Part shown: positions 1 to 11,007 of the stretch, piece by piece
How the letters are laid out: each line of letters begins with the position of its first letter
How positions within the stretch are numbered: the first letter of the stretch is position 1
Source: Thelonectria olida
Lineage: Eukaryota; Ascomycota; Sordariomycetes; Hypocreales; Nectriaceae
DNA: 64,000 bases
NCBI GenBank assembly: GCA_020736575.1
Contig: JAGPYM010000001.1
Coordinates: forward strand, 2,604,001 to 2,668,000
Direction: 5' to 3'
Program-made: the position numbers and the translations under genes
The notes under the pieces: model-generated
Told to the model about the DNA's origin: nothing
Seen by the model: the letters and a program-made list of their open reading frames with translations, nothing else
The model's database searches: none

Positions 1-212
1 TGGGGGTTCGGAAACCCAGACCGACGTCCTTGTACCATCGTCGACCTCCCTTGCCCGGTCGGGTAGCCTTGGTTCGGACCTTCGAGTTCTGGAAGATGTG
101 AGGCTGCTTCTGGAAAGCGCGCTCAGACTGGACGGTCAACTCGGTCGCCCTGAGCAAAGGTTAGCGACGCGATTGTTGGAATATCGTGGACCGTTCGGCT
201 GAAGACTGACAT
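1..212 (-). CDS. rps11: 40S ribosomal protein S11 (uS17), 5' part, partial
   Basis: Structural protein of the small ribosomal subunit, binding 16S-like rRNA in the cytosol. On the minus strand the bases from 149 down to 1 read TELTVQSERAFQKQPHIFQN and then a segment ending WYKDVGLGFRTP, which is the conserved N-terminal half of fungal uS17. The 3' part lies outside the window. The reading frame has no ATG of its own: the model places A and T of the start codon at 212-211, an intron at 210-150 (donor GTCAGT, branch CTAAC, acceptor CTCAG, 61 nt) and G at 149, giving Met-Ala-Thr-Glu. An early first intron is common in fungal ribosomal protein genes. Divergent from spc7. Identity is firm; the split start codon is inferred from splice signals only. 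Confidence 0.9.
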
Positions 213-634
213 CTTGAATTATCCTACCGTGTGGGCGTGTCGTGATGAGTGGGTGAGGCGAGGTTGAGATGGTCTACGAATAAGGGCAGTTTTGCTGAAA
301 TGGAGAAGTAGGGCAAAATCACACACTATTTTTTTTTGCGTGCACACTCCAGCCTTAGGGCTTGCAAATTTGGATTGGCTGTGTAGCCGAGGGGATTGAT
401 TGGTCTGTGGCGCGACTGACCACGTGACCAACCGATGTAGGCGCCATCACGTGAAGCGGCGTCAAGCACTGGCCACGGTGGGTGACATCAAACATGCCGA
501 AGTGGGTCTGGACCCTGTTGCTGGCCGCCAAAGTAAACAAACAGTTGATGGGTCGCGATAAAACAACCCACCACCACATCATCGCGTGGGGAGTTGGTCG
601 ATCACGATCAGTTCAATCAAGACATCCTTCCAGA
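213..634. promoter_or_regulatory. Bidirectional promoter region between rps11 and spc7
   Basis: About 420 bp separate the start of rps11 (minus) and the start of spc7 (plus). Two CACGTGA elements are visible, CACGTGAC at 421-428 and the palindrome TCACGTGA at 448-455. These are E-box cores of the kind bound by bHLH factors such as Cbf1 in fungi. A T-rich tract lies at about 328-337. No clear TATA box was seen. Which of the two genes the elements serve cannot be told from sequence. Confidence 0.5.
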
Positions 635-3600
635 ATGGCGCCCTCAGGAGAATCCACACTGCCCGCCACGCGGCGCGTACGGAAGTCTATCAGTTCGCAT
701 ACGGATATTCGCAGGGCAATGGAGAAGGAGAATGCGACCGTCGACGTCAGCACGCTGGCGGCGAATCGCAAGAAGTCTAGGAGCAAGAGTCTAGGACCCG
801 GTGGCCTGGATGCTCTCAGGAAAGGTAGCGGTAACCGTCGCGCAGTAAGACAGCAATATCCTAATCATTCATGCAGTTTCTGATCCATCTCAGTCTCTAG
901 CTGTACCTCCCATGCCCCGCTCGATCCTCAAGCAAACCATTCCATCACTTGCCGAGATCCCGCCGTTAAAACCTAAGGAGCCCGATTTAATCGACTTGGG
1001 AGAACCTACCAATTCTCAACCCACCGGAAATGCGTCCAATGCTTCCAAGGTTGCCGTTCGAACAGAGGAGGAGCAGCAGGCCGCAGCAAGGGAGAGAGAA
1101 GAGCGCGATCGCCGTGACGCTCGTCGCAAGTCTCTGGCCAACCGCCGCGTGTCCTTTGCTGCTGAAGCGACACTTCACACATTCCACGAGATTGAGTACA
1201 TGCAAGAATCAGATGCTGCAAGACGAAAAGCACAAAATGCCCAAGACGACAACGAAGAACACCAGAAGAAGCAACGAAGGAGTTCGGGTCTCCCACCCCT
1301 GAACTTTCACGACTCAGAGGATGATACGAATGCCTCTTCTGTTTACAGCGACGACTCCGCAGATGCGGTTGAAGAAGTCAACGAAGTTGAAGACGACGAG
1401 GACTCAAATAGCGACTCTGACGATGGGACCATGATGACCATTGACACAGAAGAGGTCACTGGTACCACTGCTGCATCAGATCGCTCCGCAGATGAAGCGG
1501 ATGAGTCCTCCACTATCGACGAAGCACTTCGAGAAGCTGCACGAAGGGCCGGAACTCAACGCCTCGGAGACGATGAAAGCGAAGAAGATCTTGATGATGG
1601 CGAGGAATTCATCCCGATGTTCGGCTGGGGCGGCCAAGGAAACAAGCAAAACATAGCTGCTCAAGACCAAGAAAATCGACCACTTCCTTCACAACCCCAA
1701 TCTACACAAGAGTCAGGCAATGACGACACAGAGACGGGAATGGACATGGACATGGACATGGACATGACTCGGGCCGTTGGTGGTATCCTCAAGTCGGCTG
1801 TGTCCCACGAAACAGAACCGGAAGAGGATATGACGATGGAGGTCACTCGAGCGTTGGGCGGGATCGTTTCCCAAAGCCAGCCCTCGAAGCAACAAAATGC
1901 TCATGCAACCACGGCGGACGAAGACGAAGTCGAAGACGATGATGAGTCAATGGAAGAGGCGACCATGGAATTTACCACTGCCATTGGTGGTATTCAACGC
2001 TCTATGCCTGAAGACAATGATGAATCAGATACCAACGAAGACATGTCAATGGAGCTGACCACCGTCATGGGCGGTGTGCTATCTCAGAAAAAGAGAAAAA
2101 GTATGGCAGCTCGGAGAAGGACAGTCAACAACACCCAGAATCTTGACGGGGATGATACTGCTATGGACATGGATATGGACATGGACATGACCATGGGAGT
2201 CGGTCGAATCCTCTCCGCTTCGCGTGATCAAGAGGAAGAGGAGGAAGAAGATGATGGCGCAGATGCCACAATGGGCATGGAAATGACCATGGCTATCGGT
2301 GGGATTATCAACAACGGCGTGAACGGCTCACGAGGCCTTGGAAAGCAGATCATGGAGCAAGAAGCCGATATGCCAGACAGCCCTGTCAAGGCAGTTATGG
2401 CTACAGTGAACCAGGCTTCTCCTCAAAAGCAGCGAGCCTCGCAGCCAGAAAAAGAAGCAACACCCGAACTCATCAGCCCTGGCCTGTCGGCTTTCCACGG
2501 GAAGGGCCTCCGCCGGAGTATTGCTCCGTTGGACTCATCGCCCCTCAGGACCCCATCTCCTGCCAAATCCCCATCCAGGCCGCAATCTGTGTCCCGGAAA
2601 GCCGCAACACCCAGCCCGGCCAAGGCCGTAACACCCCGGACTGGCTCAGCCTCCAAGCGGGTTGCTCCCAGAGCTTCTGTAAGGAATTCGCGGTCTGCAT
2701 CCCCAAGGAGACCATCGCCTGCCAAATCGAATTCCCGAACACCTTCACCAGTCAAGTCTGCTCAAAAGAACAGACTTTTTCAACAAGGTGCCTCCTCAGG
2801 AAACAGAACACCCACGGTTGTTCTAACACCGCAAGCGCGCAGACTGTCTGGCCTGGGCGTCGACCGCGCAGGTCTTGGATCTCCCCAAGTCGCAGCCTTG
2901 TTTGATCGCAGAGGATCGATTGGTGATATGGCCAGCGAGTTTGTCCCTGGCCGGAAGGGAGTCGCTTTCCAAGATCCCAAGGAAATGGCGCAAGAAGTGG
3001 ACCAGGAGCGCCAAGACGAGGAAGACAGAGAGGATCGACGCAAGATCTTGGAACGTGAAGCCGATGGCTCGCAGGACGACAGAGAAGCTACGCTCAATCT
3101 GCGAGAGATGATTGCTAGCATGAGTCCGAAACGAAAGCCTCTCAAGGGCCGCAAAAGTCTCCATGTCGGCAGTGCCAAGGGGATCCTTGGGAAGAGACCG
3201 AATGAACTCGACTCGGATGAAGAGGCCGAGGAAAACGACGGAGTCAAGAGGCTCAAGGGGCATCAGAGCAGCCCTGTCAAGAACGTAAAGCTGCAGCAGC
3301 CGCCCTCCAAGGCCGAGACGACCGGCCGTCTCACCAAGTCGCTCGGGACAAGTCTCCAGCTCAATGGCAACATCTCAACACCAACCCTCTCGTCTCCCAC
3401 AAGACCAAGCCCAGTAACGACTCCAAAGGGCCAGGGCCGCTTCAAAACAGTTAAAGATGACCGTACCGACCATTCAGTAGACTTTGGCGCATCGACGACC
3501 AAAGACGCTACCCAGCTCGAGAATGAGGCCGATGAGGACCGAATCCATCTCCAGGACTTTTTGAACATGACTTCTATTCGCTTTATGGAGCTCACAACTA

Positions 3601-5059
3601 CCAAGCGTCGACAGACCGTCGCCGGGGCTTTACCAGGTGGATACTCTGCCGAGGACGAAGGCGAACTGTCCCTTGAGCGATGTGTTGTAGCCGGTGCCTG
3701 CACTGTTCCCATGCTGGAGTTGTACCAGCACTCCTGCCGAGAGCTGAAAAAGTACATTTCCGAGGGGCGACGTATGGTTAAAGAGATTGAGACGGACACG
3801 TTCGAAGAGAATCCGCCATTGTTTAGAGAGTACATGGCTGCTACGCCTGAAGTCAAGGGTCTGATGGACAATCAGTTCAAGAATGTCAAGACGCACGCTC
3901 GGCTGCTGAGCAAGGCTATGTGGTACGAGTGGCGCATGAAGCTGCAAGATGGATTGAAGGAAGGTCTCTTGCGTATCGACGAGGGCATGGAAGCCGATAA
4001 AGAAGTTCTTGACGAACAAACAGCCCTTCTTGGGTCTGTTATGCCACCGCTCCAGGCTCATCATGATGCACTTGTGGAGGAAAGCGGCAACCTGGAGGAG
4101 ATTGAACGAGAACTCGCCGACTGCGACCCATCTGAACTGGAAGATGCACGCGAGGAGCTGTCTTCTCTGGATGCCGATATCGAACACAAGAAACGACTCA
4201 TTGCTCGGCTCCGCGAGGAATTTCAAGCGTCCGAGGCCGACGTGGAATCGTTGACGCTCCAGAAGAAGCAATATCTCGAGGACATAAAAGAATCTGAGAA
4301 GGTTCGGGAGGAGTGTCGTGGCTGGACGAGCACAGAGGTTAACAGCCTCAAAGGTATGTTTGCTTGCATAGGACAATATTGAGGCCTGTCACTGACTGTT
4401 TCATGATAGCCCGCGCTGATGCCATCGAGAATGAGCATGGATGGTCTATGACTGGAATCTCGGGCACGATGCTATCACTGGCATACAAGCGAGAGATTGA
4501 GATGGTTTTCGACATTGCCTCATTCAAGACACGCCGACCAAACGCTAGAATCGACCTTTGGTACATTGGGGACACGAGAGAGCGCGACCCGGTGCCGATG
4601 ACGGCCGAGAAGGAGTTTCTACTTGAATGCATTCGGGACCACGTTAGAGCGCTCCCACAGAGCCGGACAAAGACGTCACATCTTCTTGGAATGGTAGCGG
4701 CGGCTTGGGACCAAGCAAACGATTTGTCTTCCCGGATCAATCGGCTCAACGTCACGTTCCCAACAACGGTCAGGAAGACGTCGGACTCCAGTGTGGCAGT
4801 GACAACGTCTTTGTTGCTGGTTCCCCTCGAGACGCGAGTGGAGGCCACGCTGCACATCATGGGCCAGAGCGGCCCTGATAGCCTCGACGTCGCCATTGCT
4901 GCCTCGGCCAAGGTGATTTACGGAGAACACTTCAATGTTGCCAAGGTGGGCGAGTTTCTGAATACGAGGCTGGGCAAGCAAATGGGTGACATGGAGGAGG
5001 AGTGGAGCGACATCATGGTTGAGCTGCACGCGAGGTTGATTGCAAGAGGGAGGAAATAA
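635..5059 (+). CDS. spc7: Kinetochore scaffold protein Spc7 (KNL1/Spc105 family)
   Basis: Outer-kinetochore scaffold of the KMN network that recruits checkpoint proteins and PP1. Model: exons 635-844, 894-4353 and 4410-5059, introns of 49 and 56 nt, 1439 residues. The N-terminus carries both PP1-docking motifs of KNL1 proteins: SILK (about residue 81) and RVSF (about residue 154). Residues about 350-545 hold six spaced repeats of the form M-D/E-x-T-x-x-x-GGI, the fungal version of MELT repeats phosphorylated by Mps1. A basic, Ser/Pro-rich middle is followed from about residue 950 by the Spc7 domain (starting DFLNMTSIRFMEL), a coiled coil, and the C-terminal RWD region that contacts Mis12/Ndc80. 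The ATG at 635 is chosen because it opens a compact basic N-terminus leading into SILK; the same frame is open upstream to 482. Confidence is high. Confidence 0.93.
1740..2310 (+). repeat. MELT-like repeat array in spc7 with ATGGAC microsatellites
   Basis: Six protein repeats centred on GGI/GRI end motifs (for example MEVTRALGGI, MEFTTAIGGI, MELTTVMGGV). Two of them are preceded by pure ATGGAC hexamer runs coding Met-Asp, at about 1740-1767 and 2163-2190. The repeats are diverged outside the core, so the array is old, while the hexamer runs look recently expandable. Confidence 0.8.
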
Positions 5060-5843
5060 ACGGAACAGGTTTTGAATACGGCAACGAGTAATGACGGACT
5101 TGGGCATGGACGGAATATGGACGGCTCTTGGGAGAGTCATGGGGCGCTGGTTGGAGAGATACCTCTGGTTGTATTACATATGTATGTGGGTTGGCACTAT
5201 GGAAGAGAACGGGTTGAATAAGAACGCGATTGATTGTATTTTGCGACATATGACAAGGTAGCGGGTTTAATAATAGTGATGCTTCTTGTTCACTGTCTTT
5301 ATCCGCACATGACTGCAGGCTTTGTGTCATGGAACATTGGTACCTATGCCGTTCGAAGGATGGACAATAGGCCTGTGACTCCTATGAGGTTTGAGCATTA
5401 TACCACTGTCCGCTGACTTTGATGGTTTTCCTTCATTGTTTTCGAACAAACCCCATTCTATAGCCTAGTGACTTTGTTGTTTGCCTTTGATTCACCGTCA
5501 ACCCTGTTCTTTGATCCTGGCGAACAAACTGAAGCCCAACTGCAGGTTCGAACTGGCACACAAAATGTGGTTTTAAACAAACCACGGCGCTTGATTTGTT
5601 GCTTTGCTCTCTCTTTTCTTCAATCTTCTTCCTCTCGGATCGATTTCACTTCCTTAATTTTCCATCTTCACATGGCACGCCCTCACTTACAGCAACCAGC
5701 ACGCGTTTCACCAACAGCAGCACATCACGCTCTCTCCCTTTGTCATATTCCCGACACTCTACACCTTCTTCGCTTTTGCTCTCTCTTCTCACTGCTTCCC
5801 CCCCAGCTCCGGATCCCCGAAAGGGCATGGCCCTGAAGGAAAC
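5060..5843. other. Intergenic region, spc7 3' side and promoter of next gene
   Basis: About 780 bp with no supportable gene. The distal part (about 5590-5800) is a pyrimidine-rich CT/TC tract on the plus strand, typical of fungal promoter or 5' UTR sequence just upstream of the membrane-protein gene. The ORF readable from 5468 to 5836 is Ser/Leu-rich, follows the CT tract and has no family features, so I read it as leader sequence. Confidence 0.5.
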
Positions 5844-8800
5844 ATGGCGTTTCTGGAGCTCAAGTCGGGCTTTGGCATCATCTTCGTGATATGCCTCTAC
5901 GAAACCGTGGCTTGTTATAGAGACGGCACCTGCGATAAAGCCGACAATGCCCTCCTCCACATCCTTCGATTTATTCCTAGTATTCCGCATGCCGTTGCCT
6001 GGTACCTCTGGTTTGGACCCTCGCCCTTTCGAATCATCATGTTCTGCCTGTCCTTGTCAATCCTGGGCCTCATAGAGTATGGCAGTCTCTCGACTTTACT
6101 AGCCTGGATCTTGTGGTATTGCGAAGCCTGGACTTTGGACCACTATGTCGAGTATTACAAGGAGCAAGAATTCTCCGTGCAAGATTTGCACTTTATATGG
6201 AGTATCTTTCTCGCTCAATTGACCGTTGTTTCGACCCTCTCGTTGGCGCGTCAGAAACTCCGACAAGTACGTATTCTCCTATTAGACGGCCTCAACCCAG
6301 ATCCTACTGTTGAGATTTATCCGTCAGACTATGACATGGCAGACTATTGCCAGCCGTCTAACCTTCTGGTACTAACGTTGATGTGAATTAGAGACAAAGG
6401 ACACCAGAGATGGTACCCCTTCCCGATTCTCCCCCCGAGTCCCCCCATCAGCCTCCTCCTCGTTCTCCTCCTCCTCGCCCTCCCCGAATCCCCAGTCCTC
6501 CCATACTGCCTGGTAGATCCCTTGCCACCGAGTCCGCCCTGCGAGACTTCTTTAACCGAGGGCCTGGCCGGTGTCGAGGCCGCGAGAAAAGCACTATAAA
6601 AGACGAACTTCCAAGGATGCACGGTTATAGACCAAGAACCAGCAAGACCACCCGGCTCCGAGAGGCTCACTTTCGCACTTATCAAACTGGCGATACTCAG
6701 ACGGAGGATAACGATGCGGTACCGCCGCTTTCTTTTACCTATAGTAACGTCGTTGACATTCAGCCCATCATCGAAGAATCGGAGCATATAGCTCCCAACC
6801 TTGAATTCTCCTACGAAGTGGTTGCGAACATCGAGCCTGATGCCGAGGAGCCAGAAACGACTCCTGAGCTCCGACCGCACTATGCCATTATTGCAAGCAT
6901 CGAACCAGAGACACCCCCGAAACTTGAATTCTCGTACGGCATTGTTGCGAGTATCGAACCTGAGACCACTCCCGAGCACGAATTTTCGTATGAGGTTGTT
7001 GCGAACATCGAGCCGGAACAGGTTGCCGAGCAAGTAGAGCAGAAATCCCCTGAGCTTGAATACTCGTATGGGATTGTCGCCAATATAGAACCTGAACTGG
7101 CTGTCGAGAAGCCAGAGCCTACCGCTTGTCGATTGGTATTTTATAGAAACTTCGACTACGAGCCGATCTCTATTGTCGAAGACCCCGAGGAGAACACTTC
7201 CGACCCTGACTCCCTCCAAAAGCCTGAAGAGCCTGAAGTTCCCGCTCCAGAAGAAAGAGTTGGGGAGACCAATTCGGGCGTGAGCGAAGCTCGCTATGCA
7301 GCCCCGGATAGTCCTACCGACACTGACACTGACACTGACGCTGACACTGACACTGACGCCGACGCCGCCTACCTCGACGCCAGCAGTGACATCCACAGTG
7401 GCCAAGATTACAACCCCTCAGATGTTGGGGCGGATGATGCATTGTCAGAGCAAGAGTCCGAGGCTACCTTAGACTTTGAGTCGGAGCGCGAGCAATCACA
7501 GCTGAATATGGTGTTGAACGAACTTGCCCCTGAACCCAATGAGACTACTTCTGATGAAGAGGACTTCTTCTCATCTGCCGAGACCGTTGCTGCCTCGCCC
7601 AAGAGCGACGATGACTCAAAGGATTCGGAGTCTCTCAATATTTCGCGCATTGATCAGGCACTTTACGAAGCGCTGGCGGGCATCAACGAGGGCAGAAATA
7701 GCCCTATCAACCGCAACAGCCCCCCAGAATCTGTCGCGACCATGGCCGACAACTCTTCCATTGATTCTCTCCCGCCCGATCCGACTGAAACAGCCATTAG
7801 GAATAGCGGAATCTTCTTTGAAGCCCAGAAGTCTGAGTCCGGCTCCGATGTGGACATGCGCGATGAGAGCTCCGATAAGGAGTCGATAGACAGCGATGAG
7901 ATCCTCACAGGAGCCGTTTGGCATGTCCCCGCTGCCGATCGCTACGCAAAGATCAGCCAAGAGCTGGATGAGATGATTGAGGACGAACTGGAGCATTTCC
8001 AGAGGGCCGAGCCAGAGTCTGAATCAGATACCATCGATGCTATTTCCGAAGAGCAGTCAACAAGCGGCGAGAACGAGTCTCTGAATGACGCTGCGGATGA
8101 TGCCGCTGAAGACCCCTACTCACAGATTGACATGGCACTTGATGAGATCATCGGAGAAAATGAGTCTCGTCTCAAAGCGGATCATTCTGATGTTAGTCTT
8201 GAAGAAGAGTCCATAGACGGCGAGAAGGAGCCGATAAGTGACGCTGAAAATGCCTCCGTTGAGAACCTCGACCTGCAAATTGAAGAATTGCTCAATGGGA
8301 TCAGTAGGGGAGACGAACTTGAGCGTAGCCAGAAGGTCGAGCCTGAACCCGAACCAGATCTTTATGGCGTTACTTCTGACGAGGAGTCTGTGGACGAAAA
8401 GAAGGAGCCAAATGCTCCTGTCCAAAACCTCGACTCCCGACTCGAAGAATCTCTTGACGAGATCATAAGGGGAGAAGAACTCGAGCGTTGCCAGAAGATC
8501 GAGCCTGGATCCGAATCGGATCTTTATGGCGTTACTTCTGACGACGAGTCCACAGACGGCGAGAAGGAGTTGGCGGAGAGCTTCAGAAATGCTCCCGTTG
8601 GGAACACTTTGGCTGAGAGTATTCCCACTAGGAACAATCCGTTTGCGAATACTCCCGTCAACGACCGTTGCTCACAGCTTGATATCTCGCTTGATGAGAT
8701 CATCAGGGAGGGCGAACTCAGACATAGCCAGAGGACCGAAGATGACTCGGGATGGGACCTCTACGATGTCACATCCGAAGACGAGCCAATGAATGACGCG

Positions 8801-10225
8801 GATGACCAGATGGAGGTGGGATTGCCAGAGGACCTCGCAGTCGAACAGGGTTACCGGGATTCGCCATTGTCACCACCAGATTCATCCTTATCCGGCTCTG
8901 AGAGTGATGAAAACGATCAGCCGGAAAGGCCTTTCGTTCCTGGTGCTCTTCCAGCCGCGGGACTATACCCTGACAACGAATCTGGCCCTCAGCAACTGGC
9001 GGGACCTATGGAATATGACGTTCTTCCACTTGTAGGACCGAGCCCCAGCGATGAATCTGGAATTGATCCGCCGTCTAGATCGAGCAGTCCTTCCGATGTC
9101 GAAATGTCTGGGACGTGGGAACCGCCCGTCACCGATATCAAGCCAGTTCTTCCGGAAACACTCAGTTATTGTCCTGACGTGGAGATGGAAGATGCACCTA
9201 GGCACATTATCTCACGTGTTGAAGCCAGTGCCATGGTCCCAACTGTAGAGATGTCGAGTCCGGAGCCCAATGTCATGGTCCCAACTGTAGAGATGTCAAG
9301 TCCGGAGCCTGACTTCATGGCCCCGACAGTAGAAATGTCAAGTCCGGAGCCCAATATCATGGCCCCAACTGCAGATTTGCCAAGCACAGAGACCAATGTC
9401 ATGATTCCAAGAGCAGAGATGTCAAGTACAGAGACTAATGTCATAGCCCCAATTCCAGAGACCAATGCCATCGCCCTGAGTACAGAGAACCCACGTACGG
9501 AGACCAATGTCATCGCGCCAACGACTGCCAATACCATCTTCCCCAGTGCCGAAACTGGTCACCGGGCATCTTCCGAGGCTGGGACATCGAACTCGAGATG
9601 GGATCAATTCGAGCGGGAGGCGTTGGAAGTGTTTGAAGCTCTAGAAAACGAGAGCGACAAGGAATCGGTTCGCAGCCGCGATCAAGCCCCCCAATTCGAC
9701 CCTCGTCTCTATGAGGTCTCGGAAGCTCCGAAATGGCGCACCAATGCCTCGGTTGACGGTGATAAGGAGTCGGATCATGGCGGCGATCAAGTCCCTGTGT
9801 TTGACCCACGTCTCTATCAGCGCCATGGTGGCCTAGAGCCTGTGTTCAATGCTGGGCGCCACAAGAGCTTCTCTAATGCTGAAGGGGCTCGCGAGAAAGA
9901 AGACGAGTCCAAGAAAATGGAGTATATTAGAGAGGAGGAGGAGGAGATAATAAGCACCCCTGCAGAGATCGCCAGCAGACGCAGACTCATCCCCAGGCTT
10001 CGAGGCGCTGGCCCCCTTCTGGAGTTCAGCCGGGAGAGGGAGATGTTCAGGTCGATGGCAGAGGCCACCTACGACAATCCTAATGATCTCGAACGTGCCT
10101 TGCTGAACGTAGATGAGGCGTACTTGCAGAATCCAAGCGGCAGCACTGCTACCGAACAGCCGAGACTTGATCAGAGTCAGGATGAGGAAGAGCCTATGAG
10201 CTCGTCACAAGCCCTAAATCCCTGA
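5844..10225 (+). CDS. Large protein with N-terminal membrane domain and long acidic repetitive tail
   Basis: Function unknown. Model: exons 5844-6266 and 6392-10225 joined by a 125-nt intron (donor GTACGT, branch TACTAAC, acceptor TTAG), phase 0, 1418 residues. Exon 1 (141 residues) is hydrophobic with about four membrane segments (from GFGIIFVICLYE to LAQLTVVSTLSLA). Exon 2 opens with a Pro-rich stretch and then is almost wholly acidic and predicted disordered. It holds three unrelated repeat families: about six copies of a FSYxxVANIEPE-like unit (about 6730-7180), four or five longer units containing LDEII..ELxxxQK and LYGVTSDEES (about 7930-8800), and a tandem VPTVEMSSPEP-type array (about 9225-9530). 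A DT/DA microsatellite lies at about 7318-7368. The intron join rests on strong splice signals. The topology and any role (tether, scaffold) are inference. Confidence 0.7.
6730..7180 (+). repeat. Diverged FSYxxVANIEPE repeat units
   Basis: Within the large acidic-tail protein about six units of roughly 20-30 residues recur, each with an aromatic Phe/Tyr-Ser-Tyr core followed by VANIEPE, IASIEPE or VASIEPE. Spacing is irregular and acidic linkers separate the units, suggesting short linear motifs rather than a folded repeat domain. Confidence 0.7.
9225..9530 (+). repeat. Tandem VEMSSPEP-type 15-residue repeats
   Basis: In the same protein about seven or eight head-to-tail units follow the pattern V/I-x-A/V-P-T-x-E-M-S-S-P/T-E-P/T-N. 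At the DNA level the first three copies are nearly identical (period 45 nt, starting near 9228), and later copies are increasingly diverged. This looks like a minisatellite under expansion. Confidence 0.8.
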
Positions 10226-10250
10226 CTTTGGGGCGATCCTCCAACGCGCC

Positions 10251-10736
10251 ATGGATAACCAGGAGGAGCAAGGGCCGATAGAAACACCCGCTCGACCAGA
10301 GTCTTCAGATGCTCAGACGGGAGACGCAGCACCTCCACTTCAAAACGCTTTTACGTTTCATCTGCCTACCGCAGGGGATCGCGTTCGAGAACAGCGTCCA
10401 GAACAACTCTTTCGGACGAACACCCTTATACTGCCTGGTGGAGGCCCCGGCCCAGCTCCCGCCCTCCCGAATCCCCAGCTTCAGCCTGCACCCGAGGAGC
10501 CACCAAAGGAAGACCATCAAGCAAAGGAGCTGGAGAGGTTAAAGAACAAGTATGCGCGTCAAACCCGAGGCTCGCGTAGGCTGTTCCACCCCGCGCAACG
10601 GCCTCCGCCGCCGCCGCCTTCAAGCCAAGGGAGCCCATCCAGGGGCGCCGAACAAAAGGAGCCTGGCAATATTATCTCGCTAGCCAAGATAATTAGGCGC
10701 CAGGAGGAGACCGGAGAAGGACGGGATGATGAGTGA
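10251..10736 (+). CDS. Small Pro-rich protein of unknown function
   Basis: A 161-residue ORF starting 25 bp after the stop of the large repeat protein, with no recognisable domain. It is Pro/Gln-rich with a basic stretch (LKNKYARQTRGSRRLF) and a polyproline run near residue 125. Its segment SDAQTGDAAPP followed by FTFH resembles GDTQTEDNDAVPP followed by FTYS near the start of exon 2 of the neighbour, and both contain a Pro-rich ILPG stretch, so it may be a partial duplicate. The 25-bp gap is too small for an independent promoter. It could be a 3' exon of the neighbour (a splice skipping the stop at 10223-10225), a second cistron, or spurious. No strong splice pair was found. Confidence 0.4.
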   Translation: MDNQEEQGPIETPARPESSDAQTGDAAPPLQNAFTFHLPTAGDRVREQRPEQLFRTNTLILPGGGPGPAPALPNPQLQPAPEEPPKEDHQAKELERLKNKYARQTRGSRRLFHPAQRPPPPPPSSQGSPSRGAEQKEPGNIISLAKIIRRQEETGEGRDDE

Positions 10737-11007
10737 GGAGCCAAAGGGATTGTTTGTGTGGACGAAAAGCAATGAGCTAAGACTGAAAGAGGGGGAAAGA
10801 ATAGACGGCAGTGGGATGATGAAGATGATGAATTGTTGGGAATAGAGGAGTTTGGTTATGCAAGAAAAGCGATCGACTGTTTGATGCTTATTTGATTCTA
10901 TTATATGGCGCAGCTAGGATAGAGTCGACTGACTATATATGATACCCTTCAGTTTTCCTCAAATGATGATAAGGACTGTATGCAGACCGCAATGGCTTTT
11001 GTCTAGA

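Noticed and set aside
1..202. Plus-strand open frame across the left edge
   Set aside because: It is the antisense of rps11; the minus strand gives an exact ribosomal protein match.
3630..4376. Minus-strand ORF opposite the Spc7 domain
   Set aside because: Shadow of a conserved domain on the sense strand, with no features of its own.
6344..7405. 353-codon minus-strand ORF opposite the repeat protein
   Set aside because: It mirrors the DT/DA microsatellite as a VSVSV run and has no family features; it is the antisense shadow of the acidic tail.
9225..9530. Tandem repeat considered as a CRISPR-like array
   Set aside because: It is a head-to-tail coding minisatellite without spacers, inside a long open frame in a eukaryote.
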